DNA of 64,000 nucleotides from Deinococcus sp. YIM 134068 (GCF_036543075.1 NZ_JAZHPF010000004.1:62001-126000), one strand, 5' to 3'; positions 28,564 to 44,562 are shown, numbered from the stretch's first letter. A program made the numbers and translations. Notes: generated by a model from the sequence alone, not told the origin.

Positions 28564-30108
28564 ATGGCCGCCCCCGCCCCTCGCCCCCGCCGCTGGACGC
28601 TTCCCCTCGCCCTGTTACTCGCCGGACTGGGAAGCGGCGCGGGCGCAGTCGGCCCGGAGTTTCCCTTCCTGCTCGGCCCCCCGAAGCCCCCCGCGCCCTC
28701 CGGCCTGATTTGCCCGGCACCCACCGACCCCCTCGAACTCGCCCTATGGCGGGTGACGACCGAGGACGGGCGGCCCGACCACTCGTGCGGCAACACGGCG
28801 CTGGGCTACCTGCGGACGCCGGGCGCACCCGGCCAGCCCGACGCCTTCGACGTGACGGCGGAGCAGGTGCGGAACGCCCGCGCGGAGGTGCTGCTCGCCA
28901 GCATGGAGTGGCACGGCGGGGAGGGGCGGCCCGGCTGGACCCTCGCCCTCGCCGTGCGGGACCTGTACGGGCGGGTGCGGGCCAACCCCGCCGCCTACCC
29001 TCAGGGAATGACGGTGCGGGTGGCGCTCGGCGGCTTTCCCGACCTGGCGCGGGCGGACGGGGCGACCCAGGCCCTCGACCTCGTGCGTGACCTCACGCGG
29101 CTGGGCGTGCCGCTGGGCGACGCGGATGTGGGCTGGCACCTCGGCGTCGTCAACTACCGCTACTTCCCGCACAACCACGTCAAGCTCCACGTCATCGACG
29201 GGCAGGACCTCACGGTGGCCGGGTACAACTACACCGTCTGGCACCTGCCGAGTTCAGCGCCGGGCGGGGGCGACCTGCACGACCTCGGCCTGCGGGTGCG
29301 CGGCCCGGTGGCGCGGGACGGGATGGCCGTGTTCGACGACCTGTGGCGGCACTCGCGGCAGGTGCGCTGCCCGGAGGGGACGGGCGCGGACGACGTGGCC
29401 CGCCTCTGCACGCTGGGTTCACCCGAGGAGTTCGGCCACCCCGCCCTCCCGCCACAACCGGAGACGACCGGCGCGGCGCGGGCCTTCCTGCTCTACCGCC
29501 GTCCCGGTTTCGACCAGGCCGACCGGGCGACGCTCGCACTCTTCGGGGAGGCGCGGCAGAGTCTCGACCTGATGCAGGCGCAGTTCACCCCGTCGCTGGG
29601 CTGCTGGTACGCCTACCTCAACCCGGAGGACTGCCCGGTGAGCCGCTGGCCTGTCTACCTCCGCGCCGTGCTGGACGCGATGGGGCGCGGCGTGAAGGTC
29701 CGCGCGCTGATGGTGGACTACGGCATCGACCGGGCGGCGAACCGCAGCGGTGTCGCCCTGATGCGGCGGGAGGCCCGGCGGCGGGGGCTGGAAGGCCGCT
29801 TCGAGGCCCGTTACGTCACCCATCCCATGCACACGAAGGCGATGACCGTGGACCGCCGTATGGTGCTGGCGGGCAGCATGAACCTCCACTTCTCAGCGTG
29901 GGGACCGCTGGGACTCAACGAGGCCATGCTCGCCACCACCGACGCCGGAGCCGTGGCCGAGCAGAACGCGAGCTTCGAGGACCTGTGGGCAAAGCACAGC
30001 CGCACCGTCCCGGAAGAGTGGTGGATGAGGAATGTGGAACCGGGGTCGGCACCTTCGCCTCAGCCCGCCCCGGTGGAACGTACCCTGGAGCATGACCGTC
30101 AGCCGTGA
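28564..30108 (+). CDS. exported phospholipase D-family protein (cardiolipin synthase-like)
   Basis: 514 residues. An Arg-rich signal peptide (RPRRWTLPLALLLAGLGSGAGA) directs it out of the cytoplasm. Two HKD motifs are intact: HNHVKLHVIDGQDLTVAGYN near 205 and HTKAMTVDRRMVLAGSMN near 425, each H-x-K-x4-D. These make the two-lobed PLD active site. Substrate could be phospholipid or nucleic acid; the extracytoplasmic location and size favour a lipid or a secreted phosphodiesterase. The gene's end overlaps the dinB-like start by 17 nt. Confidence 0.85.
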   Translation: MAAPAPRPRRWTLPLALLLAGLGSGAGAVGPEFPFLLGPPKPPAPSGLICPAPTDPLELALWRVTTEDGRPDHSCGNTALGYLRTPGAPGQPDAFDVTAEQVRNARAEVLLASMEWHGGEGRPGWTLALAVRDLYGRVRANPAAYPQGMTVRVALGGFPDLARADGATQALDLVRDLTRLGVPLGDADVGWHLGVVNYRYFPHNHVKLHVIDGQDLTVAGYNYTVWHLPSSAPGGGDLHDLGLRVRGPVARDGMAVFDDLWRHSRQVRCPEGTGADDVARLCTLGSPEEFGHPALPPQPETTGAARAFLLYRRPGFDQADRATLALFGEARQSLDLMQAQFTPSLGCWYAYLNPEDCPVSRWPVYLRAVLDAMGRGVKVRALMVDYGIDRAANRSGVALMRREARRRGLEGRFEARYVTHPMHTKAMTVDRRMVLAGSMNLHFSAWGPLGLNEAMLATTDAGAVAEQNASFEDLWAKHSRTVPEEWWMRNVEPGSAPSPQPAPVERTLEHDRQP

Positions 30109-30640
30109 GGATTGGAAAAAGACCTGTCTGATCGAACCTGCGCCGGGCTACACGCCTCATATCGGCGTCCTTGTCGCCATGATGAACTATGCCCGTCTCA
30201 CAACGCTTCAGGCGGTCGGTGGCCTGAGTGTGGAGGAACTGGACGCCATCCCGCCCGGCTTTTCCAACTCCATCGGGATGCTGCTCGCGCACATCGCGGC
30301 GGTGGACCGGCTGTATCAGCGGCTGAGCTTCGAGAACCGGGGCTTTGATAAGGGGGAAATGGCCGTCTACGGCGGAGCCATCAGCTTCGGGCAGGAGGGC
30401 GAGCGGGTACGGGGCTTTGAGCTTGGGCATTACCTCGACGACTTGGAAGCCGCCCGCGCCGACACCCTCGCCGAACTCGCCCGCCGTGACGACACCTGGC
30501 TGGCGTCCAACCTTCAGGTGCCTGACTTCGACTATCCCAACCACCATTGGGCCTGGTTTCATGTCATGGAGGACGAGGTGAGCCACCGGGGGCAGATTCG
30601 GATCATCCGCAAGGTGCTGGAGGCCCAGACACAGGGCTGA
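30092..30640 (+). CDS. DinB-family putative metal-dependent enzyme
   Basis: 182 residues, a four-helix-bundle DinB/YfiT-like protein. The histidines placed for a metal site are visible: [13 protein letters not shown] near 70 and [19 protein letters not shown] near 160. Deinococcus genomes carry many such proteins, some damage-inducible, and their substrates are mostly unknown (some are thiol transferases). It starts inside the end of the PLD gene, so the two are co-transcribed. Confidence 0.8.
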   Translation: MTVSREDWKKTCLIEPAPGYTPHIGVLVAMMNYARLTTLQAVGGLSVEELDAIPPGFSNSIGMLLAHIAAVDRLYQRLSFENRGFDKGEMAVYGGAISFGQEGERVRGFELGHYLDDLEAARADTLAELARRDDTWLASNLQVPDFDYPNHHWAWFHVMEDEVSHRGQIRIIRKVLEAQTQG

Positions 30641-30645
30641 CGTTC

Positions 30646-30678
30646 TGCTGGCGACTGGAAGCTGGCCGCTGGCCGCCC
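30646..30678. repeat. heptamer-period repeat (GCTGGCn dialect)
   Basis: Units GCTGGCG, ACTGGAA, GCTGGCC, GCTGGCC, GCC directly after the DinB stop. Confidence 0.6.
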
Positions 30679-30709
30679 CACCGGGACTTCCCACACCCCG
30701 CGCCGCGCC

Positions 30710-30745
30710 TAGAATGGGGCCATGCTGGGGTCCCCTCGTGGTTGA
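30710..30745 (+). other. -10 hexamer and leaderless mini-ORF overlapping the ispH start
   Basis: TAGAAT (30710-30715), 6 nt, then ATG at 30722 opening MLGSPRG and TGA at 30743-30745. The ispH GTG at 30738 lies inside this frame, so its stop overlaps the ispH start region (GTGGTTGA). Confidence 0.5.
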
Positions 30746-31733
30746 ACGCATCCACCTTGCCAAGCCGCGCGGCTTCTGCGCCGGGGTCGTCATGGCGATC
30801 GGGGCGGTGGAGAGGGCCGCCCGCACGGAAGATCGGCCCGTCACGGTCTACCACTCCATCGTCCACAACCACACGGTCGTCGAGCGGCTGGAGGAGCAGC
30901 ACGACGTTCACTTCGTCGAGAGCCTGGACGACATCTCGGCGCTGCCCGCCGGGAGTGAGACGGTCGTATTTTCCGCGCACGGCATCAGCCCGGCGGTGCG
31001 CGAGCGGGCGCGGGCGCTGGGCCTCTCGACCATCGACGCGACCTGCCCCCTCGTCACGAAGGTCCACACCGAGGCCAAGAAGTATGCCCGCGAGGGCTAC
31101 ACCATCCTCCTCATCGGCGACAGCGCCCGCCACCAGGAGGTCATCGGCACGCGCGGCGAGGCCCCCGACCACACCATCCTCGTCGGCGTGCTGGGTAAGA
31201 CAGGTGAGGGGCTGCACGACCCGCACACGGTCACGGTGCCCGACCCGTCGCGCGTGGTGGTCCTCACCCAGACGACCCTGAGCGTGGACGACACGCGGCG
31301 GACGGTGGACATCCTGGGGGCCCGCTTTCCGGCGTTGGTCGTGCCGCCGAGCGAGGACCTGTGCTACGCCACGAAGAACCGCCAGGACGCGGTGAAGGCC
31401 ATCGCGGGGCAGGTGGACGCCTTCCTCGTGCTGACGAGCACCCATTCGAGCAACGGGATGCGCCTCCTCGAACTCGCCCGCTCAGCCTGCGGGCGGGCCG
31501 AGCGGCTGGAGACGGCAGCCGACCTCGCGGAGCTGGACCTGACGGGCGTCCGCTCCCTCGGCATCACGAGCGCGGCGAGCACGCCGGACGACCTCGTGCA
31601 GGACGTGGTGGCCCACTTCCGCCGCCTCAACCCGGCCCTTGAGGTCATCGAGGAGGGCGAGTGGGAGAACATCGAGTTCCGCGAGCCGAAGAAGGTGTTG
31701 CCGACGCAGGAGCTTCCGCGAACGATGAGGTAG
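30738..31733 (+). CDS. ispH: 4-hydroxy-3-methylbut-2-enyl diphosphate reductase
   Basis: Last step of the MEP isoprenoid pathway, making IPP and DMAPP. 331 residues. The three [4Fe-4S] cysteines are in [20 protein letters not shown] and [14 protein letters not shown]; other landmarks are [35 protein letters not shown] and [12 protein letters not shown] at 30738 opens directly on [14 protein letters not shown], as in the family. The apparent ATG at 30714 overlaps the promoter. A leaderless mini-ORF overlaps this start. Confidence 0.95.
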   Translation: MVERIHLAKPRGFCAGVVMAIGAVERAARTEDRPVTVYHSIVHNHTVVERLEEQHDVHFVESLDDISALPAGSETVVFSAHGISPAVRERARALGLSTIDATCPLVTKVHTEAKKYAREGYTILLIGDSARHQEVIGTRGEAPDHTILVGVLGKTGEGLHDPHTVTVPDPSRVVVLTQTTLSVDDTRRTVDILGARFPALVVPPSEDLCYATKNRQDAVKAIAGQVDAFLVLTSTHSSNGMRLLELARSACGRAERLETAADLAELDLTGVRSLGITSAASTPDDLVQDVVAHFRRLNPALEVIEEGEWENIEFREPKKVLPTQELPRTMR

Positions 31734-31737
31734 GGCC

Positions 31738-31846
31738 TGGGGCTTGTCGCTCGTAGCTTGTGGCTTGTGGAAAAGAAGGGTGGGCGGCGTAGTTCACGTC
31801 TCCCACCCGCTTTTCTTTTCCCTACAGGCGACACGCCACACGCCAC
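31738..31846. repeat. inverted heptamer-period repeats (GCTTGTn dialect) around a terminator
   Basis: Left units GCTTGTC, GCTCGTA, GCTTGTG, GCTTGTG; right side GCGACAC, GCCACAC, GCCACTC, which read as related units on the other strand. They flank a terminator between convergent genes, the same design as at 13524-13637. Confidence 0.65.
31771..31819. terminator. bidirectional terminator between ispH and the convergent operon
   Basis: AAAAGAAGGGTGGG pairs with CCCACCCGCTTTTCTTTT; A- and T-runs on the two arms serve both directions. Confidence 0.75.
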
Positions 31847-32743
31847 TCATCCCTCCCGCACGTACCCCGTCTTCACGAACTCCTGCACCATCGGCTCCAG
31901 GTCGTGCAGGGCGGCGTCGGCGCGCAGGGCGTGTTCGGCGGGCGAGAGGCCGTCGCGCAGGGCACGCAGGAAGGCCAGGCCCGCCGCTCCGTGCCGGGCG
32001 CGGAAGGTGAGGTACACGTCGGTGATGGGGTTCACGGCGTCGCGCCCGCGCAGGGTCAGGTCGTACTGGCGGTGCGCCCACCCGGCGAGGCTGCGCGGCA
32101 GGATCAGCGTCTGCGGGCGCAGGGGTGCGGGAAAGGCCCCCTCGTAGGGCAGGGTGGCGGGCAGGGTGGCGACGATCTGGCCCCCCGCGTAGAAGATCGC
32201 CCCGGTAGGCCGGGCGTGCAGGCCCGTGAAGTCTTCCGTGAGGTTGAACTTCCACGCCCGCGAGCCGATGCCGCTCAGGACGTGGGCCAGGGTGGCGGGC
32301 AGCGGGTGGGCGCTCAGGGCCGCCCCCTGCTCGTAGAGGTGCAGCAACTCGCCGAGCGCCTGCTCGCCCGTGGCCCCGGCGGCGGCGGCGGTGACGGTGC
32401 GGCCCTCGTACAGCAGGACAAAGGCGCTCTGATCGCCCAGCGTGGCGTGCAGGTACCCGCACCACGTCCCCTCGTGCAGGTACTTGAGAAAGGCGTGCAG
32501 GTCGCAAAAGCGGGCGTTCAGCCCCGAGTAGGAGGCCGGGGCCTGCGGCAGGAAGCGGGCGAGGAAGGGTTCCGCCGACGGAAACATCGGGGTGAGTTCG
32601 GGGATGATCTCGCCGCCGTCCTCTTCCTCGTCCGTGTGCTCGGCGGGCGGGGGCACGACGGGCGGCCCCGAGGGCAGGTGGACCTGACGGCGGCGGGCGG
32701 GCCGTCCCTGTCCCTCCGCGCCGGACTCCTCGGGCGGGGTCAT
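31847..32743 (-). CDS. hypothetical protein
   Basis: 298 residues, not recognised. The first 60 residues are charged and Pro-rich (RRRQVHLPSGPPVVPPP, EHTDEEEDGGEI) and probably disordered. A globular alpha/beta part follows (SAFVLLYEGRTVTAAAAGATG, GLHARPTGAIFYAGGQIVATLP). The ATG at 32743 overlaps the stop of the gamma-carbonic-anhydrase-like gene (ATGA), so it is the last gene of a three-gene operon with a Nudix enzyme at its head. No membrane segment. Confidence 0.65.
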   Translation of the reverse strand: MTPPEESGAEGQGRPARRRQVHLPSGPPVVPPPAEHTDEEEDGGEIIPELTPMFPSAEPFLARFLPQAPASYSGLNARFCDLHAFLKYLHEGTWCGYLHATLGDQSAFVLLYEGRTVTAAAAGATGEQALGELLHLYEQGAALSAHPLPATLAHVLSGIGSRAWKFNLTEDFTGLHARPTGAIFYAGGQIVATLPATLPYEGAFPAPLRPQTLILPRSLAGWAHRQYDLTLRGRDAVNPITDVYLTFRARHGAAGLAFLRALRDGLSPAEHALRADAALHDLEPMVQEFVKTGYVREG

Positions 32744-33255
32744 GCGAGCTTCTCCGCGAGAGCAAGACCCCGGCGGTAGCGGGCGGCATTCTCCACGTAG
32801 CGCGCGGCGTTGTCCATCCGCTCCACGGGCCGGACGACGCGGGCGGGCACCCCCACGGCGAGCATCCCGTCGGGCACGTGCTCGCCCTCGCGCAGCAGCG
32901 CCCCCGCCGCGAGGACCGCCCCCGCGCCCAGGCTGGAGCCGTTGAGCATGATCGCGCCCATTCCGACGAGGCTGCCGGACGCGCAATGTGCCCCGTGGAC
33001 GACCGCCCGGTGGCCCACCGTCACGTCGGAGTCCAGCGTGCAGGGGTGGCTGGGGTCGGTGTGGAGCACCGCGCCGTCCTGCACGTTGCAGCGCGGGCCG
33101 ATGAGGATGGGTTCGAGGTCGCCCCGCGCGACCACGCCGAACCACACGCTGGCCTCCTCTCCCACCGTCACGCGCCCGATCAGGTCGGCGCTGGGGGCGA
33201 GGAAGGCGGTCGGGTGGAGCTGGGGCATTGCGCCGTCGAGGGCATAGAGCGGCAT
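32740..33255 (-). CDS. gamma-carbonic-anhydrase-like hexapeptide protein
   Basis: 171 residues forming a left-handed beta-helix (SADLIGRVTVGEEASVWFGVVARGDLEPI, DVTVGHRAVVHGAHCASGSLVGMGAIMLNG). The metal-ligand histidines of the family appear in DGAVLHTDP, VGHRAVVHGAHC. This is the YrdA/PaaY/CaiE-like group; many members have weak or no carbonic anhydrase activity. GGAGG precedes the ATG at 33255. It lies between the Nudix gene and the unknown gene. Confidence 0.88.
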   Translation of the reverse strand: MPLYALDGAMPQLHPTAFLAPSADLIGRVTVGEEASVWFGVVARGDLEPILIGPRCNVQDGAVLHTDPSHPCTLDSDVTVGHRAVVHGAHCASGSLVGMGAIMLNGSSLGAGAVLAAGALLREGEHVPDGMLAVGVPARVVRPVERMDNAARYVENAARYRRGLALAEKLA

Positions 33256-33281
33256 GGGGGGCCTCCGGGGGAAGGGGGAAG

Positions 33282-33695
33282 TCAGGAAGGATGGGGGGCC
33301 GAGGCGAGCGCGGCCTCCAGCAGCCGCCGGTCCTCGGGGTAGGAGAGCAGGGCCGCCGCCTCGCCGTGGGCGAAGAAGCCGCCCCCCGTGAAGGTGGCCT
33401 CCAGGGTGGTGGGTGCCTCCCCGACGGCGCGCATAGCGAACCAGGAGATGACGCGCGTCTCCCCCCGGTCGTTGGTGTAGCGCGTCCCCGGCAGGGGGGC
33501 GAGGATGCGCGCCGTGACGCCCGTTTCCTCGGCGACCTCGCGCACGGCGGTCTGCTCCAGGGTCTCGCCGGGTTCGACGTGGCCCTTCGGGAAGGCCCAG
33601 GCACCGCTGCGGTAACGCACGAGCAGCACGCGCCCGAGGCCGTCCAGCACGACGCCGCCCGCGCCGGGGATGGGGATGGGGGGTGCGGCGGACAT
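33282..33695 (-). CDS. Nudix hydrolase (MutT/Ap4A type)
   Basis: 137 residues. The Nudix box GHVEPGETLEQTAVREVAEETGV is perfect, preceded by YRSGAWAFPK. The short, compact form is like Ap4A- or MutT-type enzymes of Deinococcus-Thermus. The start at 33695 is fixed by a consensus -10, TATACT, 6 nt upstream (leaderless); the long in-frame extension upstream is not coding. First gene of the operon to 31847. Confidence 0.92.
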   Translation of the reverse strand: MSAAPPIPIPGAGGVVLDGLGRVLLVRYRSGAWAFPKGHVEPGETLEQTAVREVAEETGVTARILAPLPGTRYTNDRGETRVISWFAMRAVGEAPTTLEATFTGGGFFAHGEAAALLSYPEDRRLLEAALASAPHPS

Positions 33696-33701
33696 GGGCG
33701 G

Positions 33702-33707
33702 AGTATA
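33702..33707 (-). promoter_or_regulatory. leaderless -10 hexamer of the Nudix operon
   Basis: Perfect TATACT on the reverse strand, 6 nt before ATG at 33695. Confidence 0.65.
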
Positions 33708-34089
33708 CTGGAGCGAACCCTTGGGGCCGGACCAGGAGGCCAGGCCCGCCGCCCCGTCCGCTTGCAGGCCACCGGACCGCGAAGGTGTCTCTGTGCCCGG
33801 ACGCCCCCGCAGCCGTGAGTTCAAGCTCGACCTCATGGACCGGGCCGCTGGAAAGTGGCCGGAAGACCACCGCGCCGCGCCCTCGGCCCGACTGCGGACC
33901 CGTCCACCTGTCGCCGCCCGCGCCCCAGCCTGGGGGATGCTGCGCCCGCCGAGTTGGCCGCCCACTCCTCTGTTGCCCAGGAGTGATTCGCCCACCTCTC
34001 CGCCACCACTGGGTTCCTCCGGGCGTCCGCACGAGCGACGGTCGGGAAAAGGCCACAGGGGATTTCCTTCCCCGCGCGATCCCTACTCC
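33708..34089. other. unexplained 380-nt spacer
   Basis: Lies upstream of the Nudix operon and downstream of the nitroreductase. Long frames are open on both strands because of G+C content, but none has a recognisable motif or start signal. No clear terminator, RNA or repeat was found. Confidence 0.4.
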
Positions 34090-34881
<792 letters not shown>

Positions 34882-34888
34882 GGGCCAG

Positions 34889-34894
34889 AGGATA
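34889..34894 (-). promoter_or_regulatory. leaderless -10 hexamer of the nitroreductase gene
   Basis: TATCCT on the reverse strand, 7 nt before ATG at 34881. Confidence 0.5.
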
Positions 34895-34972
34895 GGGCGC
34901 GGGCGGAAGCGGGGTGAGGACCAGGAGAACACGCCGCCCCCGCAGGAACGGCGCAGTTCTGGAATCTCCGGC

Positions 34973-38155
<3,183 letters not shown>

Positions 38156-38200
38156 GTCGTTCTCCTCGGGCGGATGGGGGCGGGCGCGGGACCCGAAACT

Positions 38201-38220
38201 TTGAACTCAGTTCAAGTATA
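38201..38220 (-). promoter_or_regulatory. oxidoreductase promoter with palindromic operator
   Basis: The reverse-strand -10 is TATACT (38220-38215). Directly downstream lies TTGAACT-G-AGTTCAA (38201-38215), a perfect palindrome with 7-bp arms across the expected start site. This suggests control by a dimeric repressor, for instance a TetR-type fatty-acid regulator. Confidence 0.55.
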
Positions 38221-38333
38221 GCGGGACGCCGGGCGTCGGCGGAGTGGGGAGTAGCTCAGCATACGCGGGGGTGGAGGGCTGCATCCGCCACGTCGCCTCC
38301 CTTTCCCTGGCCGTGAGGCCGCCCGAGGGCACA

Positions 38334-38369
38334 AAGGAAAAGGACCAACCGCCGGAAAGCAGTTGGTCC
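38334..38369 (-). terminator. terminator after the Thr-rich protein gene
   Basis: On the reverse strand GGACCAAC pairs with GTTGGTCC (8 bp), followed by TTTTCCTTT. Confidence 0.75.
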
Positions 38370-38385
38370 CCCGTGTGGCCGAGGT

Positions 38386-39576
38386 TCAGGAGGGGGTGAT
38401 CAGGACCGTCGTGTAGCCGAGGACCTGCCGCACCTCGACCCGGATGCGCTGGCCGTTCCGCTCGAAGAACAGGGTTTGCGCGCCGGCGGTCGTCACGTCG
38501 GTCGTGGTGGCCGTCGTGGTTGCGGCGGTCGCGGTGTCCGTCGTGCTGGCCGTGCTCGCCGTGTCGGTGGCCGTCCCGGTCGTGGAGGTGTCCGTCGTTC
38601 CGGTCGCCGTCGTACTGGCGGCGTCGGTGGTGGTCGTGCTGGCCGCCGTGTCGGTCGTCCCGGTGGTGCCCGTCGTGCTGGCGGTGTCCGTGGTGGTCGT
38701 CGCCGTGTCGGTCGTTCCGGTCGTCGTGGAACCGGCGGCCCCCGTGGTGCTGGTGGTATCCGTGGTGCCCGTCGTTCCGGTCGTGCCAGCGGTGCCCGTC
38801 GTGCTCGTGGCGTCGGTGGTCGTGCCCGTTGCCGTGGTGCTGGTGGCGTCCGTGGTGCCCGTCGCCCCGGTCGTCGTGGACCCCGTGGTGCTGGTAGTGC
38901 CCGTGGTGCCCGTCGTGCCTGTGGTCGTGCTGGCCGCCGGGTCGGTCGTGCCCGTCGTCGTGGTCCCGGTGGTGCCCGTGGTGCTGGTGGTATCGGTCGT
39001 TCCGGTCGTGGTCGTCCCAGTGGTACCCGTCGTACTTGTCGCGTCAGTGGTGCCGGTGGTCCCCGTCGTGCTCGTGGCCGCCGCATCCGTGGTCCCGGTC
39101 GCCGTTCCCGTGGTCGCCGTGGAGTCGGTGGTCCCGGTGGTGCCCGTGGAGTCGGTGGTCCCGGTGGTGCCCGTGGTGTTGGTGTCCGTGGTGGTCGCGG
39201 TATCCGTCGTCCCCGTGGTGGCCGTGCCCGTGCTCGCCGTCTCGCCGGGCGTGGGAGCCGCGATGGCGGTGAATCCGGCGGCCACGAGCGCCTGACCGTA
39301 CTGCTCCAGCGCGTTGGGAAGAGCGCCGCTGTAGACGATGCCAACTCCCGTGACCGTCCTGACGCTCCGCAGGGGCGTGGCACCCGTCAGGTACGGCAGG
39401 GTCAGGTCGCCCGAGGGCAGCGTGAGTGTGGTCTGCGTGGGCAGGGCCTCGGTCGTCGTCTGGGTCGTAGACGCCGGGGCGGCGGTTGCCGGGGTCGTGC
39501 TGGTCTGGGCCAGCGCCGGGCTGAGGCTCAGGAGCAGGGCGGCGGTGAGCAGGGTGCGTCGGGGGAGAGTGGACAT
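38386..39576 (-). CDS. secreted protein whose small domain is split by a Thr/Gly-rich insert
   Basis: 396 residues. The signal peptide is [24 protein letters not shown]. Residues about 45-105 ([43 protein letters not shown]) and the last 30 ([30 protein letters not shown]) look like the two halves of one small alpha/beta domain. Between them lie about 240 residues of [13 protein letters not shown] repeats. AGGAGG precedes the ATG. Role unknown; a surface or envelope protein with a glycosylatable Thr-rich arm is possible. Repeat length is likely to vary between strains. Confidence 0.7.
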   Translation of the reverse strand: MSTLPRRTLLTAALLLSLSPALAQTSTTPATAAPASTTQTTTEALPTQTTLTLPSGDLTLPYLTGATPLRSVRTVTGVGIVYSGALPNALEQYGQALVAAGFTAIAAPTPGETASTGTATTGTTDTATTTDTNTTGTTGTTDSTGTTGTTDSTATTGTATGTTDAAATSTTGTTGTTDATSTTGTTGTTTTGTTDTTSTTGTTGTTTTGTTDPAASTTTGTTGTTGTTSTTGSTTTGATGTTDATSTTATGTTTDATSTTGTAGTTGTTGTTDTTSTTGAAGSTTTGTTDTATTTTDTASTTGTTGTTDTAASTTTTDAASTTATGTTDTSTTGTATDTASTASTTDTATAATTTATTTDVTTAGAQTLFFERNGQRIRVEVRQVLGYTTVLITPS

Positions 39577-39591
39577 GGTGGGGCCTCCTGG

Positions 39592-39640
39592 TCAGCAGCG
39601 CAGGTCTCTTCTCCGGTGGCGCTGCATTTGTGAAACGCTA
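39592..39640 (-). other. -10 hexamer and leaderless mini-ORF before the Thr-rich gene
   Basis: Reverse-strand TAGCGT (39640-39635), 7 nt, then ATG at 39627 opening an 11-residue basic frame (MQRHRRRDLRC) with TGA at 39594-39592. Its stop is directly followed by the AGGAGG ribosome site of the main gene. Confidence 0.4.
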
Positions 39641-39865
39641 CACCGTACGTCTGCCGAAGGTCAGCCTAAGAACCGCGCGTGTGAGCCGTCCCCCCGTTCT
39701 CTCTGCCTTTCTTGGCCTCGCCCTCACCATCTCCCCAGGAAAGAAGCAAAAATCACATTCAGCGCGAGAGCCGCCACCCGTTCGCGGAGGAGTTCCAGGC
39801 GTCCCCAACGTGGTTCCGCGATGGCCCAAAGCTTGCGCCGCACATCCCGGAAAGCAGCCTGGCCC

Positions 39866-40141
39866 TTACCGGAGTTGCCTATCCGGCACAGAGAGGAAAC
39901 CCGTGAGTCTCGCTGCCGCCAACGCTTCACGGAAGCAGCTCAGTGGAAAAAGGAGGTCCTCGTAGGAGCGGCCCCAGCCCACGTCTGCTCCGGTTTGATC
40001 AAGTCCCCGCCGCTGCCACTCTTGCTCAAGTGCGTCAAGCTCGCGCTCCAGCGCATCCAGTTCGGGCGGCGTCTCCAGGCACCAGCCGGACTCTAGGGAC
40101 GAGAGAAGGGGCAGCCCCAGTTGCGCGGCCATCTCGATCAT
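39866..40141 (-). CDS. small hypothetical protein
   Basis: 91 residues, not recognised. Composition is protein-like, with an acidic helix ELDALERELDALEQEWQRRG and an aromatic stretch GWGRSYEDLLFPLSCFREAL. A second reading frame overlapping the end (AFRDVRRKLWAIAEPRWGRL... to 39724) also looks coding, so a frameshift may have shortened a protein of about 140 residues. No good ribosome site. It follows a 38-residue gene on the same strand. Confidence 0.4.
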   Translation of the reverse strand: MIEMAAQLGLPLLSSLESGWCLETPPELDALERELDALEQEWQRRGLDQTGADVGWGRSYEDLLFPLSCFREALAAARLTGFLSVPDRQLR

Positions 40142-40180
40142 CCACGTGGCGATGAAAGTGATCGTGCCTAACCTCTCGCT

Positions 40181-40297
40181 CTAGGCCGAGAACTCCGCTT
40201 CCTCCTCGATCCACCTGTCCCACTCGGCCTCCGAGGCTTCCAGCGGGGGCGCGGGGATTGGTTCGTGCGGTTGAGTCGCTGAGATGTAGTACCCCAC
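40181..40297 (-). CDS. very small acidic protein
   Basis: 38 residues from GTG at 40297: VGYYISATQPHEPIP, then APPLEASEAEWDRWIEEEAEFSA. Too short for a family call, but TAGGGT sits exactly 6 nt before the GTG and the acidic C-terminal helix is protein-like. It is divergent from the MoxR gene and 39 nt upstream of the 91-residue gene, so the two may form a small operon. Confidence 0.4.
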   Translation of the reverse strand: MGYYISATQPHEPIPAPPLEASEAEWDRWIEEEAEFSA

Positions 40298-40303
40298 AGG
40301 CGA

Positions 40304-40309
40304 ACCCTA
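40304..40309 (-). promoter_or_regulatory. leaderless -10 hexamer of the 38-residue gene
   Basis: TAGGGT on the reverse strand, 6 nt before GTG at 40297. Confidence 0.4.
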
Positions 40310-40340
40310 CCCGACGGCCCGCCAGCTCGTCTTCACGCGC

Positions 40341-40346
40341 TACCCT
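40341..40346 (+). promoter_or_regulatory. leaderless -10 hexamer of the MoxR gene
   Basis: TACCCT, 7 nt before GTG at 40354. Confidence 0.45.
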
Positions 40347-40353
40347 ACTCCCT

Positions 40354-41378
<1,025 letters not shown>

Positions 41379-41381
41379 GCT

Positions 41382-41455
41382 TGTCGCTCGTGGCCCGTGG
41401 CTTGTAGAGGAGGCCCCCTCTTGTTCCACAAGCCACAAGCCACAGGCCACACGCC
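41382..41455. repeat. inverted heptamer-period repeats (GCTTGTn dialect)
   Basis: Left units GCTTGTC, GCTCGTG, GCCCGTG, GCTTGTA; right CCACAAG, CCACAAG, CCACAGG, CCACACG, with GAGGAGG/CCCCCTC in the middle. It is a stem-loop between two co-directional genes. Confidence 0.65.
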
Positions 41456-41470
41456 CGCGCCGAGGGCGCG

Positions 41471-42586
<1,116 letters not shown>

Positions 42587-42625
42587 GCGCGAGGACAACT
42601 GGCTCACGATGACCACCCATTGAGA

Positions 42626-42660
42626 GCCGTTCTCCGAACCGACGCCATATGGAGAACGGC
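42626..42660. repeat. inverted repeat after the VWA gene
   Basis: Perfect 10-bp arms GCCGTTCTCC/GGAGAACGGC with a 15-nt loop, 40 nt after the stop. There is no T-run. The rest of the 260-nt spacer to 42846 shows nothing further. Confidence 0.5.
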
Positions 42661-42846
42661 CCCGAGTCGCTCCATGCCCCGTCCCGCTCCTGGCCGTTCA
42701 CCCGCTCCACTTGGACAAAGAATGGCGAGGGAAACCACGCAAGTACGTTGGGGTGCGCTGGCCTGGCTCAGCTCGCACAACGCGGGGCGAGGGGACCTGG
42801 CGACCTGCTTGCAGATGAGGCGGTAATTACCTCCACTGACTCATCC

Positions 42847-44520
<1,674 letters not shown>

Positions 44521-44527
44521 AAGCGGC

Positions 44528-44533
44528 ATTCTA
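44528..44533 (-). promoter_or_regulatory. leaderless -10 hexamer of the PlsY fusion gene
   Basis: TAGAAT on the reverse strand, 7 nt before ATG at 44520. Confidence 0.6.
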
Positions 44534-44562
44534 GCGGGGGGAGGTGGGCGACCGCCTGAGCG

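Noticed and set aside
38245..38300. tRNA-like string (GTAGCTCAGCATACGC) near the oxidoreductase promoter
   Set aside because: It has a D-arm-like piece but no T arm, no acceptor pairing and no anticodon stem.
38444..39295. Val/Pro-rich frame opposite the Thr-rich protein
   Set aside because: Mirror translation of the ACC/GGC repeat. The other strand has a signal peptide, a ribosome site and a terminator.
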